Below the pieces are notes generated by a model. That model was not told where the DNA came from. It did no database searches and saw nothing but the letters and a program-made list of their open reading frames with translations. This document shows, in pieces, positions 25,740 to 38,306 of a DNA stretch of 64,000 nucleotides. Numbering within the stretch: the stretch's first letter is position 1; every line of letters begins with the position of its first letter. A program made the translations under genes and the position numbers. This DNA is from Formicarius rufipectus. Taxonomy: Eukaryota > Chordata > Aves > Passeriformes > Formicariidae. The stretch lies in assembly GCA_013399695.1 (NCBI GenBank), contig VXAU01002497.1, positions 408,373 through 472,372 of the forward strand. The letters run 5' to 3'.

Positions 25740-27912
25740 ACTGTGTAGTTAGTTACTCAAGATTAGTATTGCAGTCCTAAAATTAGAATATTTTATGCTC
25801 TTCCATTACTAAGTACATGTTTCTAAAATTAATCTGTTCATGCAGATTAGCTAAAAACACTGGAGGTCAAAGCAATTTCACAGAGATTATATCTTCCAAA
25901 ATTTTGTTTCTCAGAGCTCAATACAAATCAGTGTTGTTAGCTTCCTGTATTAGAAGTGTCATGTGACAGTTCACTTTGCAAATCAGTATTTATTTTCCAT
26001 ATATCTTTTTCAGAAACATGCTTACTGTAAAATCTGGGAATTTCTGTGTTTGGCAAATAGTAATTATGCAAAGATTTTTCATGTTTTAATGGTAAAATTT
26101 AAAATGTCACATTCCGCATCACTTGGCTAAGCAATTATCTAAAATTTACATTCCCACTGGAATTGTCTTCTATTATAAAGCAAATTGTTGAAATTGAAAC
26201 TTTCCATTCTCAAGATAAAGCTCTCATATGGCTACTCTTAGTGGTTATTTCCAACAGTATTCTGAGCTGCAAAACAGCAATGTTCTTCATATCTGTTGAC
26301 TCCTAAAAGATTAATATTTATAGTCTTGTGATTTTCTAGATACTGTGTTAATGTAACTATAGTCATCATAGCTATAAAGAAGCTAAACCATAGCCATTTT
26401 GAAATCAGACCAGTGTCTAACTGATACAATAATTCATAGCTAAAGCCATTAAAATAGCTGAAGCCCTTTCACCTTCATGACATAAATACACAATGAATAT
26501 ATGTTCCCCTGCTAAGAGACAACTCTTTTTATTCTCTATTTTGGCTAGATTGCCAACACATTCCTGTTGGACTTCTGGCTCCTGGTTCTATATTCTTCTA
26601 TATATCACTGGCTTCCAGTGGTTCTTTGTAATTTAAATTATTCTATAATTTCACTGAATGTTAAAAGAAATTGTTATTTTCTCTAACTTGAGCAGAAATA
26701 TAATGAAAACTGTTCTTGACATAAATACCTGACAACTAATTAGCATAGGTGTGGAGTATTCACTGAGAATGAGACCTGTGAATGACTAAAAATTCTGAAA
26801 AAATCTATACTTCTTTAATTTGGAATTCAATCTTTATGACATTCAAATTAAGTGCACAAAAAACCCATCTGTGAAGTGTGAATAATAATCCCTTCTTGTT
26901 TAATGGGTGTGTTTAACTCCTTAAATTATTGTCTAGATAAAACAATAAGCAGTACTATAGAAAAACCCAACAAGAAAGTATTAATTCTATTCATCGTCTT
27001 GCAGTATGGAAAATAGTAAGCTCTGGCTGTGCATACTGAATGATTTAAATACAAAGTAAAATGAGGACCTGCTCAAGTTTTGAGGATATGCTAAACAGTT
27101 TTGATCCTATAGATGAAATCAAGAAGACAGTTGATGAGAAAACATCACTTGAAATTCTGTATAACTTACCTACTGGGTATGCCACTTTACAAACCTGAAT
27201 TCTTCAGTAGATGCACTTAAAATGTGAACATAGAAATTTTCCAGTGTAAATGGTATTTCTAAAAAATCAAATTACATTAGTATTGCTAGTAGTATGTGGT
27301 TTCTTTGCACTGGCCAGATTAGGATTGCCATTACTTTGTGTAAAAAGTGAGGAAGAAACATTCATTTTACACACTTTTTCAGATATTTAAAGATTATATT
27401 GAATTTTAAACAGAATGGAGTGAAATGGGGGTTCCAGGAAACAGTGAATCATTCTGGGTTTAATCAAATTCATGGGAAGTATAAGAATTTGTAGGCACAG
27501 ATGTAGTCACTGTGAATTCCATTCAATCTGCTATTGAGAACAAATGTGCTGAAGTAGAAAGAAAATTTTCAGAAACTGAAACACAAACCAGTTGAAAAAT
27601 TTTACACCTTTTTTGAGAAAAAGGAAAAATAAATTTTCTAATAACAAGTATTACAACAGGTAAACCCCAGGAATTATATATGTATGAGTGTGTGAGTATG
27701 TGCCCCAATATATCTTTCACTAGCCTCGCTGTGAATGGGCAAATAATGTCATACCTATTCTCCCTACTCTATTTTTGCTTGAATTTTATGTCTTTAGGAT
27801 AATTTTTTTTTTTTTTATTGTGTAAAATACCCAGACTAAATCTTACAGCCCTGGGGATACCATACTATAAGAGAAAAAATTATATAATGATGAGGCTTAC
27901 AGGGTACATATA
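25740..27912. other. Unannotated AT-rich sequence
   Basis: No gene, RNA or repeat recognised. A poly-T tract lies near 27804-27817. Confidence 0.5.
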
Positions 27913-28488
27913 TGCCATAGCTGAAGCCCAGCCAGCAGCCAAGCCCCACACGGTAGCTGCAGGATAGGGGAGAGAATCAGAAGGGTAAAAGCTGGACAAC
28001 TCATGGGTTGAGATAAAGGCAATTTAATATGGAAAGTAAACAGAATGCACATAAGCAAAGGAAAACAAAGAATTAATTCACTGTTTCCCATGGGTAGACA
28101 GGTGTTGAGCCATCTCCAGGACAGTAGGGCCCCATTATGTGTAAGGGTTACTTGGGAAGAAAAATACCATCGCTCCAAACATCCTCCCTCTTCCTTATTG
28201 TTCTCCCACTTTAAATACTGAGCATGATGTCATGTGCTCTGGAATATCCCTTTGGTCACATGGGGTCCCTGTCCTGGCTCTCTCCTCCTAGCTTGCCACG
28301 CATCCCCAACTTCCTCACCAGTGTGGCAGTACAAAAGCAGAGAAGGCCTTGGCTCTGTGTAAGCTCTGCTCAGTAACAACAAAAAACATCTCTGTATTGC
28401 CTGCCTCAGGTTTGGCACAAATCCAAAACAGAACCCTGTACCAGGCACTGTGAAGAAAGTTACCTCTACCCCAACAGAAAACAGCACA
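27913..28488 (-). mobile_element. Avian ERV solo LTR
   Basis: On the minus strand this 576-bp LTR opens TGTGCTGTTTTCTGTTGGGG and continues with the tract AGAGGTAACTTTCTTCACAG. The low end reads TGCCATAGCTGAAGCCCAGC on the plus strand, i.e. the terminal CA. Diagnostic blocks are GGCCTTGGCTCTGTGTAAGC, TGGAATATCCCTTTGGTCAC and TCATGGGTTGAGATAAAGGC. Flanks atata (27908-27912) and atgta (28489-28493) differ by one transition, consistent with an ageing 5-bp target duplication. The ORFs of 128 and 93 codons on the same strand lie in LTR sequence and are not genes. Confidence 0.9.
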
Positions 28489-29552
28489 ATGTAATATTGG
28501 ACTGAATTTTTCACAAGATGGACACATTTTATGTTCGCATAGGATGCACACATACTATGTACACTTTCACATATATTCACACTACATTCATACATACTGC
28601 ATTCTGAAGAAAGCAAAATGTGTTTCTAATATTTTATTTTAGAGCAAAAGGAAAAATGAAAGCTTATAGAAAATTCTGTGATCATTGGGATGATGCATTC
28701 TTTGTTAGGTACAAGTAGATTACCTTGTGCATGTTATAATAGAGTATCACACTATGTCATATTGCCTTTTCTTTTTCAATTTAAATTTGTGCTTCAGCTT
28801 TCAATGAACTGCTTCGTCTATCTATTCCCCCATCCCTGTAAATTTTAAAACCTGTTTTCATCAATTTCATTAACATGTTTTGGAACCTTGGGTAAATAAA
28901 CCCACTATAAGTTTCATAATATTTGTTGCAGTTTCAAGGTATACATAATTATAGTTTTATAGAAAACAAAACAAAACAAAACACAGAAATTAAGAATGCA
29001 CATTGATATTAATGGTTTATTTCGCAAAAGACAATCCTTAAAACACTTGGATTATTTTTAATAAATCACACAGAGTAATGTAACAGCTCCATGTAGCAGT
29101 TTTGGTTTCAGTTTATTTTTGATTTTATGCTTGCATGAAAATTTGTAACACAAATTTTTTTTTTATGATTTCAAATTAAGATTGAAAGATCTGTATTTGT
29201 GGTAATCAACAGTTAGCTGCGTGTGCAGCTCTCCATCTTCCTTCTGCCCTTTGTATATTCTTATCTAATCTTGCATGAATTGATTCAAAATATTTTGAAC
29301 TTTACAACAAATATTCTGCATAGCAGGATATATGTAGATTTGTCTTAAATATTAATATGACCATTCAGAAGGTCAAAATTATATATTCCTATCTGCAAAG
29401 GTACTAATACAATTAAACAGATCTGCTTGACATTTTAAAGTCTTAACTCTTAACTGGTGTACATTATTGTCCAGTGTAATGAATTAACCTGGCAAGAAAT
29501 ATAAGTAGATTTTATTTTCATTTATTTAATGTGAATGGGACTGCATGAATTT
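28489..29552. other. Unannotated AT-rich sequence
   Basis: No recognisable feature apart from an AAAAC-type microsatellite at about 28963-28983. Confidence 0.5.
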
Positions 29553-30063
29553 TAGAATCATAGAATACCAAGTTGGAAGGATCACTTGGTCCAACTTGGC
29601 AAAAGTACAAGGTCCAGACAAGGTAGCCCAGCACCCTTACAGGTGAATACTAGAAGCATCCTACATTGGAAAATCTACCACTTCGCTGGGAAGGTTATTC
29701 CAATGGCTGACTGTTCTCATTGTGAAAAATTTTCCTTTTGTGCCTAATAGGAATCACCCCAATAGTATCTTGTACCCATTCCCTCTCTGCTTTTTCATGT
29801 GACTTGTAAAATGGAGGTTTTTATCTCCTTTGTAGTCACCCTTTAAACACTGGAACATGGTAAGTTTGGGGGTTTGGTTCTTTTTTTTTTTTTTTTCCCA
29901 GGCTGAACAAACTCAGTGTCTCAGCCCTTCCTCACATGGCAGGCTTCCCAGTCCTTTGATCATCTTTATGGCCCTTCTCTAGACCCTCTCTAGCCTGTCC
30001 ACATCTTTTTTACATAGCCATGACCAAAACTGAACACAGTATTCCAGGTGCAATGTTCTGATA
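29553..30063 (-). mobile_element. CR1 LINE 3' fragment
   Basis: The low end has AGAATCATAGAATACCAAGT, the reverse complement of the CR1 3' terminus. It is followed by diverged CR1 UTR/ORF2-end sequence: GGTCCAGACAAGGTAGCCCA, CATTCCCTCTCTGCTTTTTC, GGCTGAACAAACTCAGTGTC and TTCCAGGTGCAATGTTCTGA. The order is continuous except for a T-tract expansion at about 29880-29897. It is truncated at its 5' side near 30063. Confidence 0.92.
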
Positions 30064-31104
30064 GTGGAACTAATAGTTTAATAGACAAATTTACTCACAC
30101 ATTACACACACTTGTTCTAAGGTCATTAATAGTTCAGTCTAAGTATTTACTACTTATGACACTGTCACTGGTATCTTCTCAAAATTTACACACTTTACCT
30201 GAGTATATAAGGATGTATATTTCTATTACATAAAAATACAGCTGCCATGTAAAGCATCCAAGATGTGTTCACCTGAGGGACAATAAGCTGCATGTTGTTG
30301 AAATACAAAGGTCTGAGTACACTACATTGCATAGATATGGGAAATACTCTGAACAAAGACTTTTGATAAAAACAGAAATTAAATTAGGCATGATAGTGAC
30401 CTAACTTAATGTTTTGTTAACATACAGGTAGATAAAATTACACAGTAATGGTTGAAATCCTGTTCTCTGCCCTATTTTTTTTTAAAAAGGAGGTATGAGA
30501 CAGTATGATATAGAAATGTGTATCTAATGCATAACCTTAATCCTATAACACATCAGTAGACTACTAGTAGGTTATCTAATTCTCTACATAGAAGCTTATT
30601 TATGGCTTTTCTAGTGTCATTTCAGGAATTTTTCCACTGAGCATAAATCATACCTTTTCTTTCTGTGAAGAACCAGCTCTTGTAGTTTTTATTTTTGAGA
30701 TAAATTTCCATATTTATCCCATTTTCACCTTACCATTATTTTTTCTTTATTAACATTAATATAATTTTATTGGCATCTGTATTGTAACACCTTTGCATTT
30801 AGTTTTTTGGTAAAAAATCTGATTCTAAAGCCTACACCTACTACAGTTCCATTATGCCCATCTTTCCTTGGGTTCCCCCATGGCCTTTTTTCTTAAATAC
30901 TTCAGAATGCATCTCATTTCTCACTGTTTATTAATTTTCTCAGTGTTTGCTTTTTTCCTCTTCTCTTTAATTTGTTACATCTTCATGTTCCTTTACTATT
31001 GCCTTGTGTTTGTGTTTGACTCAGTTTTAAATTATCGTGTCATATAAGTTTAACGTTCTCCAAATTCTTCCAGGATTGTTTCTTCCTGTATGATTCCACT
31101 CTCT

Positions 31105-31135
<31 letters not shown>

Positions 31136-32605
31136 CNTTTTTTTTTTTTTCTTTTTTTCTTTCCCTAAGAGATCTAGTATCTGCCTGGTTTCTTTATTCA
31201 TTCACTATTCTTTCATATCTGACCTTGTATAATAAACATTTCAGTTGGATTCAGCACCTTCACTACTGGTTAGTGTAAGTGGGAGTAACAAAAGGTTTTA
31301 AGATATGCATGGGTGTTGATTCCAAAGGCAGCTGGCCCCTTTTTTAAAGTCTTAAAAATTCTATTTAAAAATGTTAATTATTTTTTGTCAGTAGAAACAT
31401 AGAAATCATCCTGTCAGAAATAACACTTCTTCTGCTGTTTGACAATGATGTTCCCTAGAGTTATATGCGTTGCCTACTGCTGAGTTTTTATGTGTATTTC
31501 TTTGTTTTTATAATGTAAATGGATTTTTTTACAAAGCATTTGAAAGAAATTGATAGTCAGTATAGTATTTACAGGTATTTAATTCACAAATAAAATTGCT
31601 AGTAATCATGTCATGAATTCAAGTAAACCTTTCATTCAGTGAAACACAAATTATAGTTTCTGTGTAAGTCCTTTACTATATGTTTATGCTTGTTTTTTTT
31701 TCCCTGATTTTTATGTAAGGAACCATCTTAAAATGGAAGCTTTACTATTTATGGATGACATAGCTGGTCCTGTAAATCAGTTTCTCATTTGAAAGCCTGA
31801 ATATTGCCCATAATTTCATACAACTAAAGCTTCAATTAACATTAAAAGGCAAAGATTCATAAAATTTGGTTTATTATACAAAAATGTCCCTGCTTGTCCC
31901 TATCACTGAAACCAAGAAAGGCTGAATTCTTTGGTTTGCATACTCTTCCGGACAGTGAAAACAATAAATTATGCTCTATCTCTTAACATTTCCACATTTC
32001 ATATTTGCTTCTGAATGTCAAACTAAATGAAGTTTGCTATGATAAATGTTTTAACTTCTTTCTTCATAAGTCAGTTTCAAATCTCTTATCAGTTTCCTTG
32101 TTCAGCCCTGGAGATTTATAGCAATTATTGCTATGATATTTTTTTCCTGTCAGTTTGATCTATCCTCCCAGTTTGGGCAGAATCTGCCTTTCTGGTCATT
32201 TTGTGCAACAATTATTTCTGAACTGAAGCACTACATTAGTTTTTTTTTTCTTTCTATTGTTTCTTTCATTGAAATTGTGCATCATGCTAAACTGTATCTT
32301 TTACAAGCAGTTTGCTCTTAAAGCAACTTCCAGGAACACCTCATCTCACAAAGGCACCGTGTTTTTTGGAGTTCACGCACAGGATACTCATTCCTACTTA
32401 CTGAGACTGTGACAGAAGTTGTACTGGGTCAGATCAGAAAATCAGTTTCCCAAGGACTTTTTTTCCTACACATGAGTAAGCTTCCCCCAGTTCCAATCAG
32501 TGTGACAGTAGGAAGCACAAAATGGAGGAACTGCCTCTGCAAATTTTTCTTCAAGGAGATTACTGTCACTTAACAACACCATCACCTTAGGACATCCAAA
32601 GCACA
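30064..32605. other. Unannotated AT-rich sequence
   Basis: No gene. A fragment near 32420-32440 (tactgggtcagatcag) resembles the start of the old CR1-like repeat seen at 50.2 kb, but it is too short to call. A T-tract with an N lies at 31107-31151. Confidence 0.5.
31107..31157. repeat. Poly-T tract with unresolved base
   Basis: About 50 bases of almost pure T with an N at 31137. The poly-phenylalanine ORF crossing it is an artefact. Confidence 0.9.
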
Positions 32606-33108
32606 ACTGAAATTAAAGCTTATGAGAGACATAGAGAGTAACATTGAGGACTTCTGCAAGTGCATCAACAGCAGAAGGAAAACCAGGGGAAAATGCTGTT
32701 GTATGGGGCAGGGGCCAGGGTGCCAAAGGACATAGAAAAGGCTGAAGTTTGCAATGTGTTCCTTGCATCAGTCTGGAACAAGAAAAGTAGCCTTGGTGTA
32801 AGAGGATCCAGTTAGGGAACATTTGACTAAATTGTATTTCTGTAGTGACAGGAAGCACCCACAGTGCCAAGGGAGCTAGATGATGTGATTACAAGGCCCT
32901 TCTCAATTATTTCTAATAGGTCACGGTGATCATGAAAGGTTCCATAGGACTGGAAGAAAACTTTAAAAAGTACAGGAATGAGAACCAGGGGAACTAAAGG
33001 CCAGTCAGACTCACCTCAACCCCTGAAACAACAGGCAAGAAGGTGATTGGGACTGGACAGCAAGGATTTATAAAGGAGAAATCATGCTTAACGAACTTGC
33101 TAGTTTTC
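32606..33108 (+). mobile_element. CR1 LINE ORF2 internal fragment
   Basis: Unlike the other CR1 pieces, this one covers the central ORF2 region at the start of the reverse transcriptase, not the 3' end. Ordered CR1 blocks are ATTAAAGCTTATGAGAGACA, TACATAGAAAAGG-like sequence near 32729, GACTGGAAGAAAACTTTAAA, CAGGGGAACTAAAGGCCAGT, CAGACTCACCTCAACCCCTG, and GGAGAAATCATGCTTAACGA followed by ACTTGCTAG. Several deletions and frameshifts remove any coding capacity. Both ends are truncated. The loss of the 3' end suggests a later deletion rather than ordinary 5' truncation. Confidence 0.85.
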
Positions 33109-33570
33109 TCTATTTTTTCATTTATTACAATAATAATAATTGAAAGACTATATCTAGGTTATCTATCAAAACAAAGCAACTAGTGGCCAACTATTGCTAA
33201 CTTTGCTGTATCACCAGCATTTGCTCCTGATCCCTATTCCCCTGCCCAGGAGGAGGGTGAGAAACAACCAAACATCACTTTTTCCAATGTCACCATGCTT
33301 TCATCATTTGTCACTATCACACTTCTGAGATCACTGCTCCTACCTTTGTTTTTGTCTCCAAGTGCCCATGATAGCTCATATAATCTTACCTATATCAATG
33401 ATGTATGGTAACAATATCTATGTTTCCCACTGTATCCTATCTCAGGACCCCTTCCGTGGCTTTGGCTGAAGTTCATCTCCTTCTGAAGCTCTCATGGCCA
33501 AGCCAACAGAAAAGACAGTAAAAAGCCCTTTGTGTCTTGTAGACCAACCAATAAACTATCTTTCTAAAAA

Positions 33571-33592
33571 ATCAATTAATTAATTAATTAAC
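33571..33592. repeat. ATTA microsatellite
   Basis: About five perfect tandem copies of a four-base AATT-type unit. Confidence 0.9.
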
Positions 33593-36500
33593 CTTTTTTT
33601 GGTTTTGGATGGTATGGCCATAGGTTTTAGATAGATATTACTACTGAGTAGCACTGTGTAAAAGTACATATTTTCAACATAGTCATGTAGCTGTATAAAT
33701 GTATAAATAATAGCAGAGGTCTTAAAACAGGTGAGGGAGCGCAGGGATGTACAGATGTAGAATCCCAGGAAAAGAGATCCATACTTAGAGAGGAGAACCT
33801 GGGGCTGTAAAATTTTCAGTAAAGATCAGTCAAGAATTCACATCTAGGGGCAGAACTAAATTAGATGGGTAACAATGAAGAAGGCAGTGTGGACTTGCTG
33901 ACAGTGATTAAAAAAAGGTGTAGAATGTGTCACCAATAAATAAAAACTACTCCAAACAGATCCTAGAGGAAGGAGGGAGAAACCATTAACATGATAAACA
34001 AACATTAACCTCCTAACAAAGGACTAAGGACATATTGTGTTTTGGCTGTGTGAATTCAGATAACACACAGGTACCATCAAATGTCAGGCAGTGGATGTTT
34101 AGGAAGATTTATTCAAAATAATCGAGAACACTAGACTTAATAAGAAAAAAAAAAAAAAAACAAACAAAAAAACCCCACAAAACTCTAACAGTCTGGCCAC
34201 ACTGAGCTGCTGAAGACACACCTCCTGTTCTCTTCAAGGCCCTTTGTCTTCTGGCCTTCCCTCCAGACCCTCTCTGCTGCACTAGCCTGTAACATTTGCT
34301 TATTTCTCCTCATATGAGAGACAGACAGACTGTAGCTTTCCCTGGAATGCAGAAAGAAAAGGGGGAAAAAAGCTATCCAACTATCTTTGAGAAAGGTACT
34401 CTTTAGCAGGAAAGACTTCCTAAGTGAAACAAATCTTAAAGTTCTTGTTACTAATATTCCAGAAAGGTACCTCCACATGCAGACTTTACCCACCTCCTCA
34501 CCTCCAGTAGTCCGGACTGAAGACATCAAGACTTAGGGCCTGGGAGGAAAGCAGAAGAGTGACTGTAACACTGAAAAAAGAGGTGGCCATTGGGAAATGT
34601 GTGTATTTTAAACTATTACTTTTATTGATACTTTTTAATAGAGTAGCATTCTTTTATTTTTCTTTCAGTTTTCTTTTTCTATAATTAGATCTGGACTTCT
34701 GTAATCACCCACCAGCTAGAATTTCAGTTACAATAATTAAATCTTGATTTTACATAAGAGATGTGGGAATGAGCCTTTTTTTGTAAATAGCAGTCCATAA
34801 CAGTGTTTTCAGTATAATTCTTTATATTAATTACTTCCCTTCTATTAAAGAACCCTTTCAGATTTGAGGAACCTGAACCACATGTTCTTAAAATTTGAAT
34901 TACAGGATAGTGACTTGGTGGGGATAATCCTCTTGTTCCAGATAAAAAGGCTGGTTCCCATTTGTCAATCTGAAGCTTATTTCCAGGTTTCTGCCAGCAC
35001 TTTGTAGTATAAGTGGCTTAGACACATGATAGACCAGGATCATTATCTATTCCTGCTTCTGGCCTTTGGTTTTCACATGGCACTCTGTGTATTTAATAAG
35101 CAGGTGTTCGATGACATTCTTAGCTGCAGTGATAGCATGTTGTGACCTTTAGCCTGTCACCTCATTTGGTGCAACACAGTGGTGTGATCTTGACTTAGTT
35201 AATATTATGAAGTCTGTTGCTAAGACATGAGAAGGGACACAAGTGAAAGCCATGTTCAACAATGAAAGGAAGAATGCAGGCAGAACTGAAATTGCTGGGA
35301 TGGTGACAGCCACTCAAGGACTCAGAAGAAATGAATCAATGAGACACCAAGGAGAAAGCAGTGAGCCTGAGGCCAGCAATTTGATAAGAATGTGTAACAG
35401 CCCATTCTGAGAAGTGGAGACCACCTTTCCCTCATTTTGTGGGACTGGTTGGCCACCAGGGACATGTATATAACTTGAATGCAAAGTTCTGCTGCATGAT
35501 GTGAAAGATGGCTGAACAAATTAATACACTGGGTAAAGTTCTTATTACTGACTGTCAGCTGTTGAAACTGCATCCCTATCTTGGGCAACTGGCTGGTAAA
35601 GGGTGAGTCTTGGGGTTTTTTTCCCAGAACACTGAATTGCAAGAACAAAACCATAGAAATCCCAAGTTCTTTGACATCTAGCATGGTTCAGCAGATAAAC
35701 TCTCAGGAGCACTGTCAAATCCTACAGCAACCAGGATTTTGATCAGACTCCTCTGTATCCACCAGCCACCACACACTGACAAAATGGCTCTTCCAGCTTT
35801 TTTAAGAGGAATGCCTTACCAAGAACAGTTCATGCAAGGCAGGGCTGTTTTCAGTGCTCAGATGCTGATGACTAGGTTATGCTGGAGGCAGCACAGAAGG
35901 CAGTAGAAAGCACCAGCTCACAGACCAGATTAACCCTCCTTAAACTGGTCCCAGCTGGTCCAGACTGCAACTCATGGGCAAAAAACTCAAACATGAAGGA
36001 AACTAGAGGTCAGCTAGTTAGAACTGCTCATCTGAATAGAAATCAATCATCAGCCCCTCATCATACCAAGAGGCTTTGCTCTGTAACCCTTTCTGCAACA
36101 CGCCTCCAATCGGTGTTGGGAAGTTGTGCACATAGATACCTGTGAGAGGCAAGGGAGCCTTCCAGGAACCTTCCCAGGTCCTGAGTCTTGGGCCCGTGCC
36201 TTGTGTTTATCAAAGTCGTGCTGTAGGCTTGCTGGCCTTCATTTTAGCTTGCTCCTTCAATTGATCAGGAGTTGCTGTGTTGCAGTGTTGCTGTGGCCTC
36301 ATCACCACAGCTGATCCCAGGCTCTGGCCCTGGCCCCACCCAACTTGGGTGAGGCTACAGTTCTAGAAAACCTGTTCCTTCTTACAGAAGATGTCACAAA
36401 ATGTGGCTCAAAACTAAAGAATGGCTGTAAGTTACAAGGTATGCTTTCCAAAAACTTAGAGGTGAGGGTGGTTCCCAAGAGTTTGCAATTTGCTGCCAGT

Positions 36501-37854
36501 GTGATTCAAGTTTGCTTTAGTTGCTCGGCCTCCCAAGGGTGCTGCAGCTGAAGGAAAATTCATGGTAGGAGGTTAGATGGACCTCTAGGCTATCTGCACT
36601 AAGAATGCTTCTGGGAATGGTTGCACCAAAACTGTTTGTGGCTGGCTTTTGACAAATCAGTATTTTGTAAGGAAAGCTCAGAAGACTCAAGTTGCACATA
36701 GAGGTCTGCTGGCGATAGCCAATCTATGCATTCTGGGGGAGTATGTGTTTTGAACATGTAATATGAGAAGTGCTTGATTTTACTTCTTTGCAATTTAGTG
36801 AGAGAGAACTAGTTTCTGTTTGTGTTCTTGTGACCAATGGCTCCTTATTCTGTAATGCTGCCATATCTAGAGTCCTTCAGTAAAACTATTGAAGTCTTGT
36901 CTTTTAATCTTCTACATTTTCTGTAATCTTTTTCAAAATAATATGCAACCCAGTTCATTTAAAACTTAGAAACTTATCAAGTCCTGTTTCTAATAAGGTT
37001 GAGAATACATATTCTTTTCCTGTATCACACCAGATATGATAAATAATCTCTGCTGTGCAGTGCAAGTTTATTGTGAAATTGCAAGTGTTGCTGAATTGTG
37101 TGCTTTACCACAACTTGAAATTACATGGGGAGCTAGTAGAGTAGCTATATATTGCTACTACTAGGTAGGAGCTAAAACTGATCATGATTTATTATTAATA
37201 TAGCAAACTGGAAAACAGATTTTCTTACTAGCTGAAGGGAAAGGGAAGGTTCAGCAAACAAGTACTACAATATGTAAAATAATTCCAAAAATTGCTTTAC
37301 TAGCATTAGGCTTTTTACTTACTTAAAACTCTTAGATGAAAGTCTTGGAGGTACTTTGTTGCAAACATTTTATCAGAAAAGAAGACAGATAACCTGTCAA
37401 ATGGAAAATATTGAACTGACAAGTAAGTACAGCCATGTAGCTGGTCACTAAAACAGTGTAAAAATCACAAGGGGGATTTTCAGACTGCACTATGGAAAAA
37501 TACCTAGAAAACAGAAGGTTTTATAAAAAGGATATAATTATGTTGCACCTTTTAAAATCCTTGAAAATTTAACAACTTGTCTTTTTAATGATGTTTATTT
37601 ACATTCTAAAACAACACTGTAACTAGTAGAAATTTTAAAAAGTATGAAAATATATTCTCAAATCATCAAATTATTAAAGTAGACTTTTATTTTTTTTACA
37701 GAAAGAATTTCCTTCCATTTAGTCCAGAGTTACTGAGATAACTGTTTCTGTAATAGAAGGTTGCCACATTTAAAGTTTTATCAATGCAACTATTTGTCAG
37801 CACCAAGATAATTATATGATCAATAAAACTGAATGCGGCCTTATTCATGCCTTA

Positions 37855-37980
37855 GGATTTTTATATATTTGTAGATTTTAATGTTTTGTATATTTGTAGA
37901 TTTTTATATAGCTGTATAGTTTCTCACACTTGCTAAGAGTTTCTAACAGTTTCTCATAGTTTCTCATGGTTTCTGCCACA
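37855..37980. repeat. Short tandem repeats
   Basis: Two copies of a unit containing TATATTTGTAGATTTT are followed by several diverged copies of AGTTTCTCAYRGTTTCTC. This looks like local slippage in AT-rich DNA, with no sign of function. Confidence 0.7.
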
Positions 37981-38019
37981 TTCCTGAATTTTGTTTAACT
38001 GTCTTTCCAATGGACAAGA

Positions 38020-38306
38020 TAGCAGTAAGGACACTGTGTTTGGGACACATGCATCTGGACTGGAATAACAAGGCAAAACAAGATAGGAGGCCCAGAAGAA
38101 CCCATGGAGGTGCTCCAAAGGGGCATTTCTGAGAGTGGTATCAAGGGCAAAAGGTTCTTGGGTTGGACAAACCCACTAGATATGATAATTAAGTAGTGTT
38201 ATAAATTTTATAAGAGCCCTATACTGTGGTGTGCCTATATACTTTGTGCACCTGAAAGCTTTCATTAAAGGACTGTTCTCTATTTTCCCTATACTAATAT
38301 TGTCAC
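38020..38306 (+). mobile_element. Possible eroded LTR
   Basis: The segment has the layout of a compact LTR: a GC-richer block (38080-38180), TATAAATTTTATAAGAGCCC at about 38200, and TTTCATTAAAGGACTGTTCT about 60 bases later as a possible polyadenylation region. I cannot define terminal TG/CA or a flanking duplication, so this is a candidate only. An ordinary AT-rich sequence that happens to hold these motifs is the alternative. Confidence 0.4.

Larger units (their letters stand above)
33109..38019. other. Unannotated sequence with GC-richer patches
   Basis: No gene is supported. An ATTA microsatellite lies at 33571-33592, after a segment (33180-33560) that ends in an AATAAA-containing stretch and might be an eroded LTR. 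Segments at about 35160-35780 and 35880-36360 are GC-richer than the surroundings and unclassified. ORFs of up to 120 codons occur on both strands without recognisable domains. A poly-A tract lies at 34144-34162. Confidence 0.45.

Noticed and set aside
28230..28616. Minus-strand ORF of 128 codons
   Set aside because: It lies mostly in the U3 of the LTR at 27913-28488 and has no protein-family features.
34185..34529. Minus-strand ORF of 114 codons
   Set aside because: No recognisable domain, no splice or start context, and within the size range expected by chance in 64 kb.
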